From Halobacillus fulvus (GTDB lineage: Bacteria > Bacillota > Bacilli > Bacillales > Halobacillaceae), in the NCBI GenBank assembly GCA_004078665.1, contig SCFO01000001.1, positions 1,018,377-1,082,376 on the forward strand: DNA of 64,000 nucleotides, given 5' to 3'. Below the pieces are notes generated by a model. It saw only the letters and a list, made by a program, of their open reading frames with translations, made no database searches and had not been told where the DNA came from. Position 1 is the first letter of the stretch. Each line of letters starts with the position of its first letter. Made by a program: the position numbers and the translations under genes. Shown here in pieces: positions 28,692-37,588 of this stretch.

Positions 28692-28709
28692 TTGTGACAA
28701 ACTTCACAA
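28692..28709. promoter_or_regulatory. Rex operator upstream of cydAB
   Basis: TTGTGACAAACTTCACAA differs from the Rex consensus TTGTGAANNNNTTCACAA at one position. Rex represses cyd genes in Bacilli until NADH accumulates. It sits about 100 bases before the cydA start, upstream of a TATACT -10-like element. Confidence 0.75.
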
Positions 28710-28818
28710 GCGGTTATTTTGAGATAAGGATACAATAGAACAATGGGAACTGTCCATCAATTTGACTGCCACACACACACTTACTTACTAAATACCCAGC
28801 CGACGCCGTCCCCTAACA

Positions 28819-28851
28819 AAAAAAGCACTCTCCTCTAAAGGAAAGTGCTAA
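28819..28851 (-). terminator. ABC exporter operon terminator
   Basis: AGCACTTTCC stem with one mismatch to GGAGAGTGCT, followed on the minus strand by TTTTTTT. Confidence 0.85.
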
Positions 28852-28856
28852 AAACA

Positions 28857-30680
28857 TTAAATGGCATCCAGCATCTGAAACTGCGCTTTGACTAAGTCGT
28901 AATATTCTCCCTGTTGATTCATCAACTCATCGTGCGAACCGTTTTCTAATATCTTTCCGTGTTCGAGAACGAAAATGTTGTCCGCTTCACGAATGGTCGA
29001 AAGACGGTGGGCGATGATGATCGCTGTTCTCCCCTTCAACAGTTTACGAAGGGCCGTTTGAATCTTCACTTCTGTTTCGGTATCAATACTCGCTGTCGCT
29101 TCATCCAGGATTAAAATCCTCGGATCTGCCAGCAATGCCCGTGCGAAGGAAAGGAGTTGGCGTTCACCGGCAGATAAAATGTTCCCCCGTTCTTCCACCT
29201 CTGTCTCGTATCCTTCACTCAAGCGACTGATGAAGTCATCTGCCCCGACAACTTTCGCCGCTTCGAGGACCTCTTGATCACTTGCATCCGGACGTCCGAA
29301 GCGGATGTTCTCCATGATGGTCCCGGAGAAGATAAACGTGTCCTGAAGCACGACGCTGATTTGCTGTCTCACACTGTCGATCGTTGCATCACGCAAATCG
29401 ACGCCATCGATTTTGACTGCGCCTTTTGTTGGATCATAAAAGCGACTGATCAAGTTGGCGATGGTAGATTTCCCTGATCCTGTATGACCAACTAGAGCAA
29501 CGGTCTGCCCTTGCTTCATTTCAAGGTTGATATCATGCAGAGCGATTCGCTTTTCATCGTAAGCAAATTGCACATGATCGAATTCAATATGTCCCTTCAT
29601 GTCCTGAAGAGAAACCGCATCCGATTTTTCTTCAACGTTCGGCTTCTCATCTAGGAATTCAAAAATACGTTCTGATGCCGCCATCGCCATCAGAAGCTGG
29701 TTGTAAACCATTCCAAGTCTTGAAATCGGCTCCCAGAACATTCCGAGGAAAAAAGCGAATGAGACAAACGTCCCGATTTGAATATCATTCTGGAGGATTA
29801 AAAACGCTCCGTAGGCAATCAAAATGACGGTCCCGATTGCATTGCTCATTTCTACGAATGGGCGGAACATCGCGCTCTTCTTAGTAGCGACTCTCCAGGA
29901 TTCAAAGTTATCCGAATTCACCCCATCAAAGTATTCCGTGTTCTCCTTTTCTTGAGAAAAAGATTGCGTAATCCGGATTCCTTGAAGACTCTCATTTAAA
30001 TGAGAATTCAGTCGCGACTGTTGAATCCTTACATCCTGCCAGGATCGGCGAATATTCCGGCGCAGCTTTGTCGAAATGTAGAACATGATCGGTAAAATCA
30101 CTAAGATCGCTAGCGCCAGCTTTGGACTGAGCGTAAACAGAATGACAATAATTCCTACTAGCATGACAATGTCCATCAGTAAGTTGATAATCCCGTTCGT
30201 GAACAGCTCCTGCAGTGAATTGATATCGTTCATGATTCGGACAAGGATTGAACCCGCTGAACGCGTATCAAAGAAGCGGTGGGACAGTCTTTGAACGTGT
30301 GAAAATAAATGCTGACGCAAATCATAAATCACGTTTTGCCCCAGAATATTGACGTATTTGATTCGCAAGGCATTCCCGATATAATTGAGCAGATAAAGGA
30401 TGGCAATGCCGACGACAAGCTGGATCAGAAGGTTTGTATCCCCGTTTCCGATCGCGACATCGATGGCCACTTTACCGATCAAAATCGGAACGACAAGCCT
30501 TACAATCGTCGATACGAGCATCGCGATGATCGCAATCGGCAAATAGTTTTTGGCATATGGTTTGATGTATTTCAAAAGCCGCCACATTTGCGCCCAGTTA
30601 AACGGCTTTTCAATCGCCTGGTCCTGTGTGTATTTAAATCGGTTTAAATGTTTGCTTTGTTGCGTTGTTTTCTCAGCCAT
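28857..30680 (-). CDS. ABC exporter, half-transporter with consensus catalytic site
   Basis: Type IV ABC exporter subunit of 607 residues: six-helix membrane domain (residues 45 to 345) and nucleotide-binding domain (residues 365 to 600). Walker A is GHTGSGKST, the signature is LSAGERQLL (Glu in place of the usual Gln), and Walker B ILILDEATASID keeps the catalytic Glu. Paired with the next gene, 14 bases upstream on the same strand, it should form a heterodimer in which this chain supplies the catalytic Walker B. Such pairs in Bacillus (YheHI, BmrCD, YfiBC) export drugs or lipid-like molecules; the substrate here is unknown. Confidence 0.87.
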   Translation of the reverse strand: MAEKTTQQSKHLNRFKYTQDQAIEKPFNWAQMWRLLKYIKPYAKNYLPIAIIAMLVSTIVRLVVPILIGKVAIDVAIGNGDTNLLIQLVVGIAILYLLNYIGNALRIKYVNILGQNVIYDLRQHLFSHVQRLSHRFFDTRSAGSILVRIMNDINSLQELFTNGIINLLMDIVMLVGIIVILFTLSPKLALAILVILPIMFYISTKLRRNIRRSWQDVRIQQSRLNSHLNESLQGIRITQSFSQEKENTEYFDGVNSDNFESWRVATKKSAMFRPFVEMSNAIGTVILIAYGAFLILQNDIQIGTFVSFAFFLGMFWEPISRLGMVYNQLLMAMAASERIFEFLDEKPNVEEKSDAVSLQDMKGHIEFDHVQFAYDEKRIALHDINLEMKQGQTVALVGHTGSGKSTIANLISRFYDPTKGAVKIDGVDLRDATIDSVRQQISVVLQDTFIFSGTIMENIRFGRPDASDQEVLEAAKVVGADDFISRLSEGYETEVEERGNILSAGERQLLSFARALLADPRILILDEATASIDTETEVKIQTALRKLLKGRTAIIIAHRLSTIREADNIFVLEHGKILENGSHDELMNQQGEYYDLVKAQFQMLDAI

Positions 30681-30694
30681 ACTCTCTCCCCCCT

Positions 30695-32452
30695 TTATGA
30701 AATATCACTCGTGCTTAGAATTTTTTCTTTATCCTGATATTGAATATCGTAGATGCGCTGATATGGCCCTCCGTTTATAAGAAGCTCATCATGGACACCA
30801 CGTTCTTTTACTGCACCATCTTCTAATACAAGAATCTCATCGGCATGTTTCAAGGAAGATATACGATGCGCAATGATAAAGGTCGTCCTTCCTTTCATCA
30901 CTTCCTGAAGCGCTTTTTGAATCTTGAATTCTGTTTCCATGTCGACGGCTGATGTGGCATCATCCAGGACAAGAATCGCCGGGTCAATCAAAATTGCGCG
31001 GGCGATGGCAATCCGCTGCTTTTGACCACCGGAAAGCCCCATTCCCCGCTCGCCGAGCAGCGTGTCATATCCATCTGGCATCTCCATAATAAACTCATGC
31101 GCCTGAGCTCTTTTTGCCGCTGCTATAACGTCCTCAAGGCTCGCATCCGGATTTCCATAGGCAATATTCTCTTTGATTGTGGTAGAGAAAAGGAACGATT
31201 CCTGAAGAACGAATCCTATATTTCTTCTTAATGTTTTCAGTCCGTAATCCTGAACCGGTCGGTTATCAATCAGCACTCTTCCTTTTTCAGGCTCATAAAA
31301 CCGGGTAATCAGCTGAGTGATGCTCGTTTTTCCAGAGCCTGTCGCCCCGATCAAGCCGATCGTCTTCCCTGAAGGAGCATCGAATGAGATGTTCTTCAAT
31401 GCTGAATCATCGTCTTCCACATAGGTCAGCGTGACGTCTTCAAACGTCACATGGCCTTGTAAACGGTCAAGAACAATCGCATCCTCTTTTTCCTGGATGT
31501 CTTCTTCTGCCTCAAGGATCTCCAGTAAACGTTCTCCTGAAGCTTTCGATTGAGAAAACAGGTTAATGATAAAGCCGAAATTCATCAACGGCCCAAGTAC
31601 CATCCAGACGAGGCTAAAGAAGGCGACCAATTCCCCTAGCATAAGCGAGTCATTGACCACAAGATATCCTCCATAAGCAAGCAGTGCGACTACACACACA
31701 TTCCCGATGAACTCCATTAACGGGAAATATTTTGACCAAATGTTCGACGTGGTAATGAATTTGGTCCGGTAGTCATCACTCCGATTTTCGAAGCGGCCGA
31801 CTTCGAAATCTTCCCGGGATAACGACTTGACAGTGTTCATGCCGCTAATATTCTCCTGCACACGCGTGTTCAGCTTCCCGAATGATTTACGAATCTTACG
31901 AAAAGCGGGGTGAACCCTGCGATCAAAACGGTACACAACTACGGCGAGAAACGGCATCGCAGCCATCGTCACCAATGCAAGCGGAACGGAATAGTAAAAC
32001 ATGACGCTCAAACTGATCACGATCAGTAAAATAATACGGATCAGTTCAGAGAACCCCATCGCGAGAAAGAAGCGGAACCCTTCAACATCAGCGGTCAAAC
32101 GGGACATCAGGTCTCCTGTTTTCGCATTGTCATAATAACGGAACGGGAGCCTTTGCAGCTTTTTGTATAGCTCATCCCTTAAGGTATAAACAGAACGAAT
32201 TCCAAAGTATTCTCCTAAGTATTGATGAAAATAAGTCGCAATCCCTTTTACAACCATCAACAACAAGAAAGTGCCCCCAATATACGGTATCAAGTTATAC
32301 CGCTCTTGTCTCACGACGTCATCAATCGTGATTTGAAGCACCATCGGGTAAACAACCGTAATGGCTGTGACAAATAATAATGAAAATAAAGACCAGAAGA
32401 AGAACTTCTTATATGGCCAATAAAATTGCTTCAGCTTTTTAAACGTTTCCAC
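30695..32452 (-). CDS. ABC exporter, half-transporter with degenerate catalytic site
   Basis: Partner subunit of 585 residues, with the same membrane-plus-ATPase layout. Walker A is GATGSGKTS and the signature LSGGQKQR is canonical, but Walker B reads ILVLDDATSAVD: the catalytic Glu is replaced by Asp, the mark of the degenerate site of heterodimeric exporters. The GTG start after AGGGGAGGGAG is preferred over a longer frame that would add a 29-residue hydrophilic extension. 585 residues is the length of YheI in B. subtilis, so YheI is the closest guess. First gene of the two-gene operon. Confidence 0.87.
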   Translation of the reverse strand: METFKKLKQFYWPYKKFFFWSLFSLLFVTAITVVYPMVLQITIDDVVRQERYNLIPYIGGTFLLLMVVKGIATYFHQYLGEYFGIRSVYTLRDELYKKLQRLPFRYYDNAKTGDLMSRLTADVEGFRFFLAMGFSELIRIILLIVISLSVMFYYSVPLALVTMAAMPFLAVVVYRFDRRVHPAFRKIRKSFGKLNTRVQENISGMNTVKSLSREDFEVGRFENRSDDYRTKFITTSNIWSKYFPLMEFIGNVCVVALLAYGGYLVVNDSLMLGELVAFFSLVWMVLGPLMNFGFIINLFSQSKASGERLLEILEAEEDIQEKEDAIVLDRLQGHVTFEDVTLTYVEDDDSALKNISFDAPSGKTIGLIGATGSGKTSITQLITRFYEPEKGRVLIDNRPVQDYGLKTLRRNIGFVLQESFLFSTTIKENIAYGNPDASLEDVIAAAKRAQAHEFIMEMPDGYDTLLGERGMGLSGGQKQRIAIARAILIDPAILVLDDATSAVDMETEFKIQKALQEVMKGRTTFIIAHRISSLKHADEILVLEDGAVKERGVHDELLINGGPYQRIYDIQYQDKEKILSTSDIS

Positions 32453-32672
32453 TCGATCTCCCTCCCCTAATTCTATAACGTAATTACTAATATATCGGGT
32501 ATCGAAATAAATATCCACCGATTTGGAACAATTTTTCAAAAATTTCTACTTTCAGATTATTCTTTCCTATCTATGAAGGAGATGCATTTCATTTTTCTAT
32601 AATTTCCCTCTATTTCACCCCTTCACACAACCTAATGACTCATGCTGTAAGCCATAAGGTTCATTGCTCCAC

Positions 32673-32712
32673 AAAAAAGCAGTCCCTATCACTAGTATGG
32701 GGACTGCTTTTT
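32673..32712 (-). terminator. ykuUV terminator
   Basis: AAAAGCAGTCCC stem with a loop of about 13 bases and complement GGGACTGCTTTT; on the minus strand it is followed by TTGTGGAG after the T tract. Confidence 0.85.
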
Positions 32713-32723
32713 GCTTATTCTTA

Positions 32724-33176
32724 TTATTTCTGAGGAGCTCCAAGTACGCGGTCGACTCTTTTTCGGAGCATTTTCATCCCACCACCACCTGCTTGAAAAT
32801 GACGAAGCTTACCTTCTTCATCAAACAGATAATAGGATGGGACGTATTGATTTTCGAATCGATCCGTTAAGGCGTGCTCGTTATCGATGAAAATAGGCTG
32901 TGTCATATCATGATCAGCAGCCACTTGGGAAATCTGCTCTAGATCAAGATCCTTTTCTGATCCCGGCATATGAACAGCTATCACATTCAGTTGATCAATA
33001 TACTCATCGCGAAAATGATTCACATCCGGCATCGCTTCTTTGCACAATCCGCAGCTGATCGACCAGAAATGGATGAGAGTCGGTTTTTCGCCGATTAAGT
33101 CATCCTTAGCTAAAGGTCCACTATTCAGCCATTCTGTCGCTTGGGGCAAGTCAGGCATTGGTGTCCTTAATTTCAT
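32724..33176 (-). CDS. ykuV: thiol-disulfide oxidoreductase YkuV
   Basis: Thioredoxin-fold protein of 150 residues of the TlpA/ResA-like group but without a signal peptide, so cytoplasmic. The active site is WSISCGLCKEAMP with Cys42 and Cys45, the cis-proline loop is VPSYYLFDEEG, and the C-terminal half ends with the conserved RHFQAGGGGMKML. The match to B. subtilis YkuV extends over the full length. The ATG of MKLRTPMPDLP after GGAGTGA is used. Follows ykuU by eleven bases and probably reduces that peroxiredoxin or other partners. Confidence 0.92.
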   Translation of the reverse strand: MKLRTPMPDLPQATEWLNSGPLAKDDLIGEKPTLIHFWSISCGLCKEAMPDVNHFRDEYIDQLNVIAVHMPGSEKDLDLEQISQVAADHDMTQPIFIDNEHALTDRFENQYVPSYYLFDEEGKLRHFQAGGGGMKMLRKRVDRVLGAPQK

Positions 33177-33187
33177 GAGATCACTCC

Positions 33188-33730
33188 TTATAACGTTTCT
33201 TGTCCCGGCTTCCAGTTCGCTGGACAAAGGCCGCCGGTTTGAAGAGCTTGAAGCACACGTAACGTTTCATCTACATCACGACCGATATTGTTATGATGGA
33301 CAACCTGGTACTGCAACTCTCCTTCAGGGCTGATGATGAACAATCCGCGAAGAGAGACTCCCTCTTCTTCAATAAGAACTCCAAAATCCTTTGAAACAGT
33401 ATGGTTGGTGTCGGCTGCTAGCGAATACTCCAAATCTCCGAGCCCATTATCTTCCCGAGAAGTATGAATCCAGGCAAGGTGAGTGTGGATCGTATCGGTC
33501 GAAACACCGATCACTTCTGCCTCGAGGTCTTCAAATTCATCAAATCGATCAGATAAAGCCGTAATTTCTGTAGGACAGACAAACGTAAAATCCATCGGAT
33601 AAAAGAACAGCACGGTCCATTTGTCTTTCTTCATATTTTCTTCTAAAGAAACGATCCCGAATTCTTTGTTCGGCAGCACCGCCTCCATTTTAAAACGGGG
33701 AGCCTGCTTCCCCACCATACGCTCTGACAT
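33188..33730 (-). CDS. ykuU: 2-Cys peroxiredoxin YkuU
   Basis: AhpC/TSA-type peroxiredoxin of 180 residues, equal to the B. subtilis protein. The peroxidatic Cys52 is in FTFVCPTEI and the resolving Cys169 in GGLCPANW, so it is a typical 2-Cys enzyme that acts as a dimer or decamer. It removes hydrogen peroxide and organic peroxides. The second ATG, seven bases after AGGAGG, is taken as start. Co-transcribed with ykuV; divergent from the MscS gene, as in the ykuT-ykuU-ykuV order of B. subtilis. Confidence 0.92.
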   Translation of the reverse strand: MSERMVGKQAPRFKMEAVLPNKEFGIVSLEENMKKDKWTVLFFYPMDFTFVCPTEITALSDRFDEFEDLEAEVIGVSTDTIHTHLAWIHTSREDNGLGDLEYSLAADTNHTVSKDFGVLIEEEGVSLRGLFIISPEGELQYQVVHHNNIGRDVDETLRVLQALQTGGLCPANWKPGQETL

Positions 33731-33894
33731 ATTCATTCCTCCTAATTTTCCTTCTGCGTCTTACCCTAGCCCTCCGCCATTTCAAAAAGACTTTTCGACA
33801 ATCTTCTGTTAAATCTTTCATTATGATTGAAACCTCCCAGCAGTTTCCGCTATCCTTATAAAAGAACACGTTACAATAATGAAGGGAGATTCTT

Positions 33895-34737
33895 ATGAAT
33901 TTATTCGAAGATGGATTTAAATTTAATCCAACCGTACTAGTAGAAGAACTTATTCCAGTAGCTACAGAAGTCATCATTGTGCTGATTGCCTTTGCCATCC
34001 TTAAGCCGATTGGAACAAAAGCGATCACCGCTGCTCTCGAGCGCATGAGCAAACAGCGCAATCTTACAGAGGGTCGCAGTAAGACGATCGAAAAGCTGTC
34101 TATCAACATCTTTTCCTACGCTCTTATTTTTATACTTATCGTTATGTTGTTAAGTGCCATTAACGTTAACATTGGACCACTCCTTGCCGGTGCTGGAATT
34201 GTCGGCTTAGCAATCGGATTCGGGGCACAGGGACTGGTCTCCGACGTTGTGACAGGATTCTTTATTCTCTTGGAGCGCCAAATTGAGGTGGATGATTATG
34301 TGACCGCTGGCGGTTACGACGGGATTGTAGAGGAAGTCGGGATTCGCACGACGAAAATCCGCGGATTCGATGGCACGTTGAATTTTATACCGAACCGTAA
34401 TATCTCAGGGGTCGCCAACCACTCGAGAGGCAACATGCGCGCTCTTGTCGATATTGGGATCGGGTATGACGAGAACATCGATGAAGCAATGGCTGTTTTG
34501 CAACAAGTCGCAGATGATTTCGCGAACGATGAACGCTTTAAAGAAGGACCAAATGTCCTTGGTGTCCAAAGTCTTGGTTCTTCTGATGTCGTGATCCGAA
34601 TTTTGGGTAAAACGGCGAATATGGAACAGTGGGGCGTAGAGCGTGACTTAAGAAAAGCAATGAAAGAAGCGCTTGACCGTGCCGGAATCGAAATTCCATA
34701 TCCACACCAAGTGTATGTACAAAAAAATGAAAACTAA
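33895..34737 (+). CDS. ykuT: small-conductance mechanosensitive channel (MscS family, YkuT-like)
   Basis: Three-helix MscS-type channel of 280 residues, opening on membrane tension to release solutes after hypo-osmotic shock. Pore helix glycines and alanines are in LLAGAGIVGLAIGFGAQGLVSD near residue 100, followed by the beta domain FFILLERQIEVDDYV and FIPNRNISGVANHSRG. Adjacent to the peroxiredoxin gene as in B. subtilis. The start has AAGGGAG with good spacing. A protective channel fits a halophile that accumulates K+ and compatible solutes. Ends in a bidirectional hairpin. Confidence 0.92.
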   Translation: MNLFEDGFKFNPTVLVEELIPVATEVIIVLIAFAILKPIGTKAITAALERMSKQRNLTEGRSKTIEKLSINIFSYALIFILIVMLLSAINVNIGPLLAGAGIVGLAIGFGAQGLVSDVVTGFFILLERQIEVDDYVTAGGYDGIVEEVGIRTTKIRGFDGTLNFIPNRNISGVANHSRGNMRALVDIGIGYDENIDEAMAVLQQVADDFANDERFKEGPNVLGVQSLGSSDVVIRILGKTANMEQWGVERDLRKAMKEALDRAGIEIPYPHQVYVQKNEN

Positions 34738-34740
34738 TAA

Positions 34741-34771
34741 AAATCCCGGGAGACGTTCTCCCGGGATTTTC
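34741..34771. terminator. bidirectional terminator ykuT / CorC-type gene
   Basis: AAATCCCGGGAGA stem, short loop CGT, complement TCTCCCGGGATTT, with A and T tracts on both sides. Confidence 0.92.
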
Positions 34772-36055
34772 TTATTCGTACCATGCTTCAATTTTTCGAA
34801 TGTGACCATTGTCCATATCTACGACTTTCAGCTGCAAATGATTGATCGGTACGACCGTTCCTTCCTCGGCCTCATAGCTCTGGGTATAAATCCAGCCGGA
34901 AATCGTATCGATGTCCTGATGCTCGATTTCGACCTCAAAATAATCATTTACATCCTGAAGCGGCGTTTTTCCATCGATTAAAAAGCGTCCATTCTTCAAC
35001 TTGCGGATATCTCTTTCTTCGTCATGATCGAACTCATCACGAATTTCCCCCACAATCTCTTCTATGATATCCTCCACGGTCACGATTCCGGATGTCCCAC
35101 CGTATTCATCGACGAGAATTGCCATATGAGTCCGTTCTTTTCTCAGTTTGACCAGCAGCTCCTGAATCGGGATGTTCTCGAAAACTTGAATCACCGGACG
35201 GACGAACGGGTGTAAGCTATCTAGTTCATCCAAATCTTCAAACAGAAGTTCCTTTAAATGCACAATACCGAGAATGTTATCTTTCTCTCTGTCGATGACT
35301 GGATACCTCGTATAGCGATTATGCTTCATTTCCCGAATATTCGTCTTGATCGAGTCATGGATATCGAGAACAGCCATCTCTGTGCGGGGAATCATAATCT
35401 CCTTTGCTGTCCGGTTATCAAATTCGAAAATCCGATCCATATACGTGAACTCTGAGAGGTTGATTTCACCCTTCTGATAACTCTGTGATAGAAGATGTCG
35501 CAGCTCTTCCTCCGAATGAACGTTCGAAGACTCCCTTGAAAAAGAAATCCCCAATCCTTTTGATAAAACGCCCGTAACGGCCCGGAAAGAAGCGGTGAAA
35601 GGAGTCAGAATCGCCGTGTAAAATAGGAGGAAGCCAGAAAGTGTATAGATCAATCCTTCTGCCTTGTCTGTCCCAATCGCTTTTGGAACCAGTTCACCAA
35701 AAATCATATGGAAAAAAGTTAATAATAGAAAGGAAAGGATAACAGCGACAACAGCAGATGCTGCATTCGACATTCCCCAGTTCTGGACATTCGGGTTGAT
35801 GACGCGTTCAAGTGTGACCCCGCCAATCCAGCCGGCTGCCAATGTGAACACCGTAACTCCGAACTGAAACGAAAACAAATAATCGTCAAGGCGCTCTACC
35901 ATTTTCTTCGTCCGGACCGCCTTCTTTTTACCCACTTCCGCTTCTGCTTCCACCCTCGCGTTTCTCACCTTGATGATCGCGTATTCGCTGGCTACCAATA
36001 CAGCAGTCAGCAGTATTAAAAAGGCAACCGCAAAAAGTCGGATACCTATATCCAT
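34772..36055 (-). CDS. CNNM/CorC-type transporter-like protein (HlyC/CorC family)
   Basis: Membrane protein of 427 residues. It has an N-terminal signal-anchor, a DUF21 (CNNM) membrane domain of four helices (residues 1 to 190), a pair of CBS domains (residues 210 to 330; MIPRTEMAVLDI and AILVDEYGGTSGIVTVEDIIEEIVGEIRDE), and a C-terminal CorC_HlyC domain. Relatives such as YhdP and MpfA support Mg2+ export or homeostasis; hemolysin naming is historical. The exact ion is not deducible. It interrupts the ykuS-ykuT adjacency seen in B. subtilis, an insertion on the opposite strand to ykuT. Confidence 0.85.
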   Translation of the reverse strand: MDIGIRLFAVAFLILLTAVLVASEYAIIKVRNARVEAEAEVGKKKAVRTKKMVERLDDYLFSFQFGVTVFTLAAGWIGGVTLERVINPNVQNWGMSNAASAVVAVILSFLLLTFFHMIFGELVPKAIGTDKAEGLIYTLSGFLLFYTAILTPFTASFRAVTGVLSKGLGISFSRESSNVHSEEELRHLLSQSYQKGEINLSEFTYMDRIFEFDNRTAKEIMIPRTEMAVLDIHDSIKTNIREMKHNRYTRYPVIDREKDNILGIVHLKELLFEDLDELDSLHPFVRPVIQVFENIPIQELLVKLRKERTHMAILVDEYGGTSGIVTVEDIIEEIVGEIRDEFDHDEERDIRKLKNGRFLIDGKTPLQDVNDYFEVEIEHQDIDTISGWIYTQSYEAEEGTVVPINHLQLKVVDMDNGHIRKIEAWYE

Positions 36056-36110
36056 GTTTCCACTCTCCCCTAAATATGTACTTGGAGGCCGTAACCTCCA
36101 ACAGCTTGAA

Positions 36111-36353
36111 TCAGGAGAAGCGGGCCTCTACGTCCTGGCAGACCTCATCGGCAGACTTTCCGGCGGCATCGATCACAGCCCCTTTAGTCGTCGCCTCCAT
36201 CATGCCCATGACGTTCCGGTCCTGTCCGGAAATCACACAGCAATCACAGCGGGCAGCGTCCTCCTGATTTTTTAAATCTATTATTTCATACCCTTTTTCT
36301 TGAAGGGCAGAACGTACCTCGCTTAAACTTTGTTCTACAGCGATTTTTTTCAT
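36111..36353 (-). CDS. ykuS: YkuS / UPF0180 family protein
   Basis: Small cytoplasmic protein of 80 residues in the UPF0180 family, starting MKKIAVEQSLSEVRSAL. It contains CDCCVISGQDRNVMGM, with three closely spaced Cys (residues 36, 38 and 39), a feature of the family. Function unknown. The start codon is preceded by GGGGAGGTGAG. It follows dapL by 65 bases on the same strand, as in B. subtilis (dapH-dapL-ykuS). Confidence 0.85.
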   Translation of the reverse strand: MKKIAVEQSLSEVRSALQEKGYEIIDLKNQEDAARCDCCVISGQDRNVMGMMEATTKGAVIDAAGKSADEVCQDVEARFS

Positions 36354-36418
36354 GTTCTCACCTCCCCTTTGCCTGTTCTGACAAAGATTAGTATGAACAG
36401 ACATGGGGAGGCTATGCA

Positions 36419-37534
36419 TCAAAGCGCGCGCAGGTTCCTCACGACGACGTCGACTCCAACTTGGAGAGCTCTTTCGTCAGGAGACAACTTCGCCTGGTGC
36501 AAGCCTGCATCAGAGTCGACGCCTAACCAGAACATAAATCCTGGAATGTCCTTCAGCATATATCCAAAATCTTCTCCGGTCATCGCCATATTGGCTTCTT
36601 CATACTGGTAGGAGGACTCCTCTACGTTCTGCTTGAACTTCTCTACATATTCCGCATTATTGTAAACTTGGTAATAGTTCGATCCATAATCAATATGAAT
36701 CTGACAATCATTTGAGATTTCGCACCCGCGGGAAATCTTTTCAATTTCCCCCTTCACGATTTCCATCGACTCCGGAGACAATGTGCGGATGGTTCCTTCC
36801 ACTCTCGCTTGCTGGGCGATGATGTTCTGTACCGTGCCTCCGTCGATTTTGCCGATGGAAATGACCGCACTATCCAGCGGGTCAACTCGGCGTGCGACGA
36901 TTTGTTGGAGCTGGACGATGAAGGAGCTTGCCGCTACCACCATATCATGGGTTTGATGTGGAAACGCGGCATGGCCTCCTTTTCCAACAAAATCAATGAA
37001 CAGTTCACTGGTATTCGCAAATAACAAGCCCGGGCGACTGGAAACCGTACCTACAGGCAGCTCAGGAGCAACATGCAATGCGAACACAACATCCGGCCAA
37101 TATTTTTTCATTTCCTTCGACCGTAGCATCGGCTCAGCACCGCCAGGCCCCTCTTCCGCTGGCTGAAAAAGAAAGACTGTATGATTTTCTGCTGGTGTTT
37201 CAGCCAATTCCGTTAAGGCTCCTAGCGCGATCGTCATGTGGAAGTCATGTCCACAGGCGTGCATTCTTCCAGGGTAAGTAGAAGCGAATTCTAACCCTGT
37301 TTCTTCTGTTAAGGGAAGAGCGTCAATATCCGCCCGGTAACCCACCGTCTTATTTCCGACCGTCCCTTCAACAAAGACGAATATTCCAGTTCTCCACGTT
37401 TCGACCGTCAATCGCTCCTGTGGAAGGCTGCGAATATAGTCGAGTAAATATTGCTGGGTTTTCACTTCTTCAAAACCGAGTTCAGGAATTTGGTGTAGAT
37501 CACGTCGTATCGATTGTAAAGACTTTTGTTTCAT
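36419..37534 (-). CDS. dapL: N-acetyldiaminopimelate deacetylase DapL
   Basis: Amidohydrolase of peptidase family M20, 371 residues, cytoplasmic. It removes the acetyl group from N-acetyl-LL-diaminopimelate, the last specific step of the acetylase branch of the lysine and peptidoglycan pathway. The metal-binding [10 protein letters not shown] near residue 93 and [12 protein letters not shown] near residue 125 are the M20D hallmarks, followed by the dimerisation domain (residues 175 to 290) and GEDFGYML near residue 334. It follows dapH by 54 bases, with an intervening hairpin. Orthologue of ykuR. Confidence 0.93.
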   Translation of the reverse strand: MKQKSLQSIRRDLHQIPELGFEEVKTQQYLLDYIRSLPQERLTVETWRTGIFVFVEGTVGNKTVGYRADIDALPLTEETGLEFASTYPGRMHACGHDFHMTIALGALTELAETPAENHTVFLFQPAEEGPGGAEPMLRSKEMKKYWPDVVFALHVAPELPVGTVSSRPGLLFANTSELFIDFVGKGGHAAFPHQTHDMVVAASSFIVQLQQIVARRVDPLDSAVISIGKIDGGTVQNIIAQQARVEGTIRTLSPESMEIVKGEIEKISRGCEISNDCQIHIDYGSNYYQVYNNAEYVEKFKQNVEESSYQYEEANMAMTGEDFGYMLKDIPGFMFWLGVDSDAGLHQAKLSPDERALQVGVDVVVRNLRAL

Positions 37535-37554
37535 ACCTATCCCCTTCTATAAGA

Positions 37555-37580
37555 AAGGCCTTGCTTCAAGAGCAAGGCCT
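37555..37580 (-). terminator. hairpin between dapH and dapL
   Basis: AGGCCTTGCT paired with AGCAAGGCCT around a short loop, followed on the minus strand by TTTCTTATAG. The T tract is weak, so it may be a partial terminator or a mRNA-processing hairpin that lowers dapL relative to dapH. Confidence 0.6.
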
Positions 37581-37588
37581 CCGTTGTT

